A stretch of 64,000 nt of DNA from contig JAKUCV010004712.1 of NCBI GenBank assembly GCA_028386065.3, positions 1 through 64,000 on the forward strand. Reading direction: 5' to 3'. The position numbers and the translations under genes are program-made. Under the pieces are notes generated by a model. That model searched no databases, had not been told where the DNA came from, and worked only from the letters and a program-made list of their open reading frames with translations. The first letter of the stretch is position 1. Every line of letters starts with the position of its first letter. Shown in pieces: positions 53,701 through 64,000 of the stretch. This DNA is from Turnera subulata. Its lineage: Eukaryota; Streptophyta; Magnoliopsida; Malpighiales; Passifloraceae.

Positions 53701-56700
53701 AGCCAAAGGCCATGTACTAACCCCTAGGGGAAGTACCCGTAAATACAAAATAGGCCATAACTTCTCGTACGGAACTCGCCCTGGGTCAATCTTTTTACCA
53801 CGTTCTTATCTGAACGCGATCTAGAGAACGGTATGAAACTCCAACCTCATCACGAAATTTGAGAAATTAGCCAAAGGTCGTGTACTAACCCTAGGCGAAG
53901 ACCCTTAAATTCGAAATGGGCCATAACTCCTCGTCCGGAACTCGTCCTCGGTCAATATTTTTGCCATATTCTTCTCTGAACGCGTTCTAGAGGATGGTAT
54001 GAAACTCCAGCCTCGCCACGAAATTTAAGAAATTAGCCAAAGGTCATGTACTAACCCACTGAGGGAAGCACCCCTAAATTCGAAATGGGCCGTAACTTCT
54101 CATCCGGAACTCGCACTGGGTCAATCTTTTTGCCACGTTCTTATCTGAATGCGGTCTAAAGCGCAGTATGAAAATCCAGCCTCGCCACGAAATTTCAGAA
54201 ATTAGCCAAAGGTCGTGTACTAACCCATAGGGGAAGTACCCGTAAATTCTAAAATGTGCAATAACTTCTCTTCCGGAACTCGCGCTGGGTTAATATTTTC
54301 ACCACGTTCTTATCTGAACTCGATCTAAAGGACGGTATGAAACTCCAGCCTAGCCACAAAATTTGAGAAATTAGCCAAAGGTCGTGTACTAACCCCTAGG
54401 GGAAGCACCCGTAAATTCGAAATGGGCTATAACTTCTTGTCCCGAACTCGCCTTGGGTCAAGTTTTTTACAATGTTCTTATCCGAACGCGATCTAAAGGA
54501 CGGTGTGAAACTCCAGTCTCGCCACAAAATTTGAGAAATTAGCCAAAGGTCGTGTACTAACCCCTAGGGGAAGGACCCCTAAATTCGAAATGGGCCCTAA
54601 CTTATCGTCCGGAACTCGCCTTGGGTCAAGTTTTTTACAACGTTCTTATCTGAACGTGATCTAAAGAGCGGTATGAAACTCCAGCCTCCCACAAAATTTG
54701 AGAAATTAGCCAAAGGTCGTGTACTAACCCCTAGGGGAAGTACCTATAAATTCCAAATGGGTCATAACTTCTCGTCTGGAACTTAGGTCAATCTTTTTAC
54801 CACGTTCTTATCTGAAAGCGATCTAGAGGATGATATGAAACTCCAGCCTCGCCACGAAATTTGAGAAATTAGCCAAAGGCCATGTACTAACCCCTAGGGG
54901 AAGTACCCGTAAATTCGAAATGGGCCATAACTTCTCGTCTGGTACTCGCCCTGGGTCAATCTTTTTACCATGTTCTTATTTGAACGCGATCTAGAGAACG
55001 GTATGAAACTCCAGCCTCATCACGAAATTTGATAAGTTAGCCAAAGGTCGTGTACTAACCCTAGGCGAAGACCCGTAAATTCGAATTGGGCCATAACTTC
55101 TGGTCCGGAACTCGTCCTCGGTCAATCTTTTTGCCACATTCTTATCTGAACGCGATCTAGAGGAAGGTATGAAACTCCAGCCTCGCCACGAAATTTGAGA
55201 AATTAGCCAAAGATCGTGTACTATCCCCTAGGGGAAGTACCTATAAATTCCAAAAGCGCCATAACTGCGATCTATAGGACGGTATGAAACCCAGCCTCGC
55301 CACGAAATTTGAGAAATTAGCCAAAGGCCATGTACTAACCCCTGGGGGAAGTACTCGTAAATTCGAATTGGGCCATAACTTCTCGTCCTGAACTCGCCCC
55401 GGGTCAATCTTTTTACCACGTTCTTATCTGAACGCGATCTAGAGGATGGCATGAAACTCCAGCCTCATCACGAAATTTGAGAAATTAGCCAAAGGTCGTG
55501 TACTAACCCCTAGGCGAAGACCCGTAAATTCGAAATGGGCCATAACTTGTCGTCCGGAACTCGTCCTCGGTCAATCTTTTCACCACGTTCTTATCTGAAC
55601 GCGATCTAGAGGATGGCATGAAACTCCAGCCTCGCCATGAAATTTGAAAAATTAGCCAAAGGTCGTGTACTAATCCCTAGGGGAAGACCCGTAAATTCGA
55701 AATGGGCCATAACTTCTCGTCTGGAACGCGTCGTGGGACAATCTTTTTACGACGTTCTTATCTAAACGCGATCTAAAGGACGGTATCAAACTCCAGCCTC
55801 GCCACGAAATTTGAGAAATTAGCCAAAGGTCGTGTACTAACCCCTAAGGGAAGCACCCCTAAATTCGAAGTGGGCCGTAACTTCTCGTCCGGAACTCGCC
55901 CTAGGTCAATCTTTTTACCACGTTCTTATCTAAACAAGATCTACAGAACGGTATGAAACTCGAGCCTCGCCACAAAATTTAAAAAATTAGCCAAAGGTCG
56001 TGTACTAACCCCTGGGGGAAGTACCCACAAATTCCAAATGGGCCGTATCTTCTCGTCCGGAACTCGCCCTGGGTCAATATTTTTACCACGTTCTTATCTA
56101 AACGCGATCTACAGGACGGTATGAAACTGCAGCCTCGCCATGAAATTTGGGAAATTAGCCAAAGGCCATGTTCTAACCCCTAGGGGAAGTACCCGTAAAT
56201 TTGGAATGGGCCATAACTTCTCGTCCAGAACTCGCCCTGGGTCAATCTTTTTACCACGTTCTTATCTGAACGCGATCTAGAGGACGGTATGAAACTCCAG
56301 CCTCGTCTCGAAATTTGAGAAATTAGCCAAAGGTCGTGTACTAACCCCTAGGGGAAGACCCGTAAATTCGAAATGGGCCATAACTTCTCGTCCGGAACTC
56401 GTCGTGGGTCAATCTTTTTACGATGTTCTTATCTGAACGCGATCTAGAGGACGGTATCAAACTGCAGCCTCGCCATGAAATTTGAGAAATTAGCCAAAGG
56501 TCGTGTACTAACCCGTAGGGGAAGTACCCGTAATTTCGAAATGGGCCATAAATTCTAGATCTAAACACGATCTATAGGACGGTATCAAACTCCAGCCTCG
56601 CCACGAAATTTGAGAAAATAGCCAAAGGACGTGTACTAACCCCTAGGGGAAGTACCCGTAAATTCGAAACGGGCCATAACTTCTGAACACGATCTATAGG

Positions 56701-57162
56701 ATGATATCAAACTCCAACCTCGTCATGAAATTTGAGTAATTAGCCACAGGTCATGTACTAACCCCTAAGGGGAGTACCCATAAATTTGAAATGGGTCCTA
56801 AATTCTCGTCCGAAACTCATCTTGGGTCAAGCCTTTTACCACTTTCTTATATGAACACGATCTAAAGGACAACATCAAACTCCAACCTCGCCACCAAAAT
56901 TTGAAAAATTAGCCGAAGGCTGTGTACTATCCCCTAGGAGAAGTACTCGTAAATCGAAATTTCTAGCTTTTCACCATGTTCTTATCTCAACAAGATCTAA
57001 AGGGCAGTATCAAACTCCAGCCTCGCCACGAAATTTGAAAAATTAGCCAAAAAGTCGTGTACCCCTAAGGGAAGCACCCGTAAATTCAAAATGGGCCATA
57101 ACTACTTATTCAGAATTCTTTTTGGGTCAGCTTTTTACCACGTTCTTTTCTAAACACAATGT

Positions 57163-57323
57163 AAAAGACAATACGACTTGCCAGCGCCCAGTGTAGCGCA
57201 GTGGCACATCCCTTGGCTTTGGTCCAAGGGGAACCTGGTTCGATACAGGGAGTTGTGGGTGGGGAGGGGTTTGAGTAGAATTAGGATTGTAATAAAAAAA
57301 AAAAAAAAAAGACAATATGACTT
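57163..57323 (+). mobile_element. tRNA-derived SINE with 17-bp target-site duplication
   Basis: A ~125-bp element has an RNA polymerase III A box 'tagcgcagtgg' (57194-57204) and a B box 'ggttcgataca' (57237-57247) 32 bp apart, as in tRNA-derived SINEs. It is followed by a short unrelated body ('gttgtgggtggggagggg') and an A-tail of up to 18 A's after 'aat' (to 57310). It is flanked by 'aaaagacaatacgactt' (57163-57179) and 'aaaagacaatatgactt' (57307-57323), a 17-bp direct repeat with one mismatch. The left repeat is the start of the last decayed satellite monomer ('...gtaaaagacaatacgac' corresponds to 'ctaaaggacagtatgaaac'). The SINE therefore inserted at the array's edge. The B box differs from the consensus at its last bases, so internal promoter strength is doubtful. 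Family name unknown to me. Confidence 0.87.
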
Positions 57324-58139
57324 TATCAGGATTAAAGTTTTTAAAAAAATTGATCCTAATCAAATTCTGATTATGGAGTTATGAATCTTTAACGTTTTGG
57401 TAGCTACTCACAATGCAAATAACCCAAACTATTGCTTCGAGCGTGTCTAAAAAAATTGACCCATAACAAATGCCACTTGGTGTTATCCGTTATATCATTT
57501 AGATCATAATCAATTATGAAAGTTGATGGAAAACTAACCCAACATAAATTCCGGCGAGATGTAATTGGTTAATCGCTTGGACGAAAGGAAAATCTTTTAA
57601 CGACAAATATCGATAGTTAATTCATTTGAAGATATGCATGTTAAAAAAAACAAATCCAAATTCTTGTTGAATAATGGCAGTTACAAAACAATGACACAGT
57701 CGAAAATCCAGTCCATCAAAACATTCACATTCTCCAAACAATCAAACAAAAAATAATGAAATAATTAGACATCATCTCACATTTGATGTCCTATAAGAAC
57801 TACTGATTGGGACATAGAAAAACACAAGCTAAAACCAGTGGCATAGATGAACACAGTTCTGCACAAAGCCTTTCCGCCAGCTTGATAAATAATAATCACA
57901 GAATGAGGCCGAAGCAATGAAGAAAGGCTTCCAGAACAGAAACTGCCTTCCAGGCCAGTAAATGAGCAAGCGATTTCATTAACATCAACCAAATAGAATA
58001 ACGCTTCCATTCTTCTTGTTTGGCGAAAACAGGCCATAGTGTGATGGCAAATAGACAAGCACAACCAATACAAAAATGAACACAAAGAAAAAGGATTCCG
58101 AACAAAAGAAAACAATATTCCGACAGATAAATCCAATAG
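57324..58139. other. AT-rich spacer without a recognised gene
   Basis: Unique sequence between the SINE and the duplicated RPL10 flank. Two overlapping minus-strand frames of about 100-120 codons occur at 57777-58207. They are rich in Leu, Phe, Cys and Ser, match no family I recognise and overlap each other, so I treat them as chance. The first ~60 bp may retain very old satellite. Confidence 0.6.
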
Positions 58140-58642
58140 TAAGTAAATGTAAGAAGCTCGGTAAGCAGATATGTCAACTTAGCTTCCCAAGGAAGCACAA
58201 ATGACAACCGGCCAGTTAACCTCTAACCTTTTATGTGGCTACAGCCGCAATGGCAAATTCAAGAAGAAAGCTACAAATTTTCTGCCTCCTCTTGGTACAT
58301 GTAGCAACTGCTTGCAAAACTTCAATGGACAGTGACAAAATATGCTCAATGTATGATGCAAAGCTCAAAACCAGAAAAAGAAAAAAAAAAGCTAACGCTT
58401 TGCACATGTAACAAATATATAAAGTTGTTCCATATTTGATTAAAAGCAAAAAAACCACATCACATTTCAACCCTCAACATAGTTTGTAGCAACTTAATCA
58501 CCTAATTCACTAACGGACTCCGTAATTCACTAACAGACTACACTGTGAACAGGCGATGGGCAAAACTCAGGCAACATACAGGCTCTTCAAACCTATCCTA
58601 AGCAGTGACAGGAAAACATTCTCTTCCAGGTTGACGGTTAGC
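58140..58642. repeat. Tandem duplication of the RPL10 3' region, outer copy
   Basis: This 503-bp block aligns with 58652-59174: both begin 'aagtaaatgt(a/g)agaag(c/t)tcgg' and end 'ccaggttgacggttagc'. Length differences come from small insertions (a ~55-bp stretch around 58893-58945 present only in the inner copy; an extra ~20 bp 'cactaacggactccgtaatt' in the outer copy). The copy contains the downstream flank and the last 45 coding bases of RPL10. It lies directly next to the inner copy with about 9 bp between them. Confidence 0.92.
58598..58642 (-). pseudogene. Duplicated partial last exon of RPL10
   Basis: On the minus strand these 45 bases read ANRQPGRECFPVTA-stop, against ANRQPGRAFLPVTA-stop in the intact gene. 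The three differences are all replacement changes and the frame and stop are kept. The upstream part of the exon and its splice acceptor were not copied: the sequence before it is 'ttaaagtttctt'. It cannot code for a complete L10 tail without using a new acceptor, so it is a broken by-product of the tandem duplication. Confidence 0.88.
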
Positions 58643-59129
58643 AAGAAACTTTAAGTAAATGTGAGAAGTTCGGTAAGCAAATATGTCAACTTAGCTTCCC
58701 AAGGAAGCACAAATGACAACCGGCCAGTTAACCTCTAATGTTTCATATGGCTACAGCCCCAATGGCAAATTCAAGAAGAAGGCTACAAATATTCTGCCCC
58801 CTCCTGGTACATGTAGCAACTGCTTGCAAAACTTCAATGAACAGTGACAAAAATATGCTCGATGTATGATGCAAAGCTCAAAACCAGAAAAAAAAATTAA
58901 CTTTTCTTTGTTAAGCAAAGAATCTCCAAACAGAGCAAATCAACACCTTTGCACATGTAACAAAAATATATATAAAGTTGTTCCATATTTGATTAAAAGC
59001 AAAAAAACCACATAACAATTCAACCCTCAACATAGTTTATAGCAACTTAATTGCGTAATTCACTAACAGACTACACTGTGAACAGGCGATGGGCAAAACT
59101 CAGCAACATACAGGCTCTTCAGACCTATC

Positions 59130-60611
<1,482 letters not shown>

Positions 60612-60760
60612 GGCGGCGGCGGCGGCGGCGGTCTCCTCTCGAAACCCTAGAAGGGAAGGGAAGGGAAGGGAAAATGAAGAGGAAGTTAAAAATGCAAAGA
60701 GGAGAGGACGATATTTATATAGAGCAGAAGAAAGAAAAGAACCCTAGAAAAGTAACCCCA
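60612..60760 (-). promoter_or_regulatory. RPL10 leader and core promoter: TATA box, telo-box, CCG and pyrimidine repeats
   Basis: On the minus strand, just upstream of the ATG, is a CCG triplet run (60612-60632). Then come a perfect telo-box TAGGGTTT (complement of 60642-60649) and four TTCCC repeats (60651-60670). A TATA box CTATATAAAT (complement of 60713-60722) lies about 100 bp from the start codon, and a second, imperfect telo-box (TAGGGTTC) lies upstream near 60740-60747. Telo-boxes and pyrimidine-rich leaders are typical of plant translation-machinery genes (established). The transcription start, expected around 60680-60692, is inferred from the TATA position. Two further AAACCCTA copies lie in intron 1, near 60203-60210 and 60439-60446. 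Confidence 0.75.
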
Positions 60761-61710
60761 AAACACCGCGTTTAGTGTAGGCTGGCCTGGGTGCGTATGT
60801 GCCTGCGTCACTACAAACAATTATTAACAAATATTCTTCTTCTGGGCTTCTCTCCGAACATTACATTTTGTTAGTCTTTAGCCCACCATTCTTTTCTATT
60901 CCCCTCTCGGACTTGGCCTGCTTTCCGTGTCAAACTCGAACAACTCATTTGCTGCTGTATTATAATTCTTTTCTCCTTCCATTTTATTCATTTTATTTTC
61001 CCCTCCAAATCAAAGAAATTGTGTGGGGTATTTTTTATTTATTTATTTATTTTTAATACCCCCACACAATTTAATTTAATATTTTTTCTTTTCTTTCCCA
61101 CCCAACCACATAATATGAGTGCTGCTCCGCTAATATATATACACAAACGTCACATGAAATGTATATGCAAATATTCAAATTCTCGTATACGCAGAAAATT
61201 CATATCGAGAGACACATTCATCATAACTGAATCTGTGATCCGAATCAAATCCAAATTAATCAGCACTCCAGATACTGGGAAACAATGTATATACAAATAC
61301 AACATGACATCCATTTATAAACGAGTTGTGGTAAACTATTTAATCTATCCGTCACACTATAAAAAGGGTTTAGGCCAGTCGTCAAAAGGAAGCCCTGATC
61401 CCCAATTCACATCAAATCACTCAAATCAAAGAAATTGGTGTTCAATTGCCTAGCTATTCCAACTTATATGAAGGAAAAATTACTGGATACAGCAGGGTAG
61501 TACATAATTAGTATGAAAAATAAAAACTGAAAAGAAGGAACATCAAAACTCTTGTATATTTGATCTTGCTGTTGCCTTGCAAAACAATTTCCTACAGCTA
61601 CCTAACTGTACACAAAATATTGACAACTAACACTCCCATTCAGAACTTCCACGATTTCTGTGATCTTTTCCTTTCTTTCAAACGAAAGAAGTTGGTACTC
61701 TTTTAGCATT
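60761..61710. other. Intergenic spacer between RPL10 and the receptor kinase
   Basis: Both neighbours are on the minus strand, so this holds the distal RPL10 promoter and the 3' untranslated region of the kinase gene. It includes an ATTT-type microsatellite (about 61029-61054) and runs of C/T-rich and AT-rich DNA. Overlapping plus-strand frames (60799-61453) show no conserved domain. No RNA gene was seen. Confidence 0.6.

Positions 61711-64000
<2,290 letters not shown>

Larger units (their letters stand above)
34687..57162. repeat. Satellite array, segment 3, ending in a degenerate edge
   Basis: The same ~168-bp satellite over 22.5 kb. Between about 37.8 and 46.4 kb it shows two copies of a ~4.0-kb block (offset 4005 bp on the left, 4678 bp on the right), the second enlarged by a recent 4-monomer duplication. 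A 9-monomer period of about 1.49 kb is visible from 46.55 to 48.05 kb. A scrambled junction lies at 36480-36560. From about 55.2 kb rightwards the monomers become truncated (55250-55270, 56550-56570 and 56690-56700 each lack roughly 50-70 bp) and diverged. The last one breaks off near 57162 at a SINE. No gene is contained. Confidence 0.96.

Noticed and set aside
199..57162. CRISPR array
   Set aside because: The repeat period is ~168 bp with no unique spacers; every position of the period is repetitive, as in a satellite.
199..57162. CENP-B box
   Set aside because: The 'ctcgtccggaactcgccctggg' region looked suggestive, but the required TTCG....A..CGGG pattern does not fit.
57180..57260. Functional tRNA gene
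   Set aside because: A and B boxes are present but no cloverleaf acceptor stem can be formed, and the A-tail with target-site duplication identifies a SINE.
57777..58207. Two overlapping minus-strand frames of 103-119 codons
   Set aside because: They overlap in different frames, have skewed hydrophobic composition, no family similarity, and one runs into the duplicated RPL10 flank.
60799..61453. Plus-strand frames in the RPL10-kinase spacer
   Set aside because: Low-complexity AT/T-rich translation without motifs; better explained as promoter and 3' untranslated DNA.

Overview
The window is nuclear DNA of a flowering plant. The evidence is a spliced cytosolic ribosomal protein L10 gene with a plant-type promoter, a plant LRR receptor-kinase gene, a plant L1-type LINE, a tRNA-derived SINE, and a satellite with ~168-bp monomers typical of plant heterochromatin. 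I cannot name the species. The genic end looks dicot-like, with short GT-AG introns.

Layout. 1-198 is non-satellite sequence resembling the end of an LTR retrotransposon. From 199 to 57162 the window is one very large tandem satellite array, interrupted twice (17339-21176 and 30850-34686) by near-identical 3.84-kb non-satellite inserts. Each insert carries, left to right, an LTR-retroelement-like leader, a decayed 3' portion of a mitochondrial processing peptidase beta-type gene, a 29-bp minisatellite, and the 3' end of a LINE ORF2. The inserts lie 13.51 kb apart in the same orientation with matching satellite flanks, so they are copies made by duplication of a ~13.5-kb block and not two insertions. 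The array holds roughly 290-300 monomers (length divided by ~168, not counted individually). These fall into recognisable subtypes that recur in fixed order, giving higher-order repeats of 4 monomers (~672 bp) and about 9 monomers (~1.49 kb). Larger segmental copies lie on top (offsets ~4.0, ~7.2, ~8.2 and 13.5 kb).

The right edge of the array decays from about 55.2 kb: monomers are truncated and diverged. It ends at a SINE inserted in the last monomer, with a 17-bp target-site duplication. Beyond it lies unique DNA: an AT-rich spacer, a ~0.5-kb tandem duplication that copied the last-exon end and downstream flank of RPL10, the intact RPL10 gene (minus strand, 4 coding exons, 220 residues), an intergenic spacer, and the 3' half of an LRR-VIII-type receptor kinase gene (minus strand, 7 exons seen, continuing beyond 64000).

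No CRISPR array, operon or tRNA gene was seen. The short open frames inside the satellite are by-products of a monomer length divisible by three. The window is best read as the boundary between a satellite block (centromeric, pericentromeric or subtelomeric; sequence alone cannot decide) and a gene-bearing arm.
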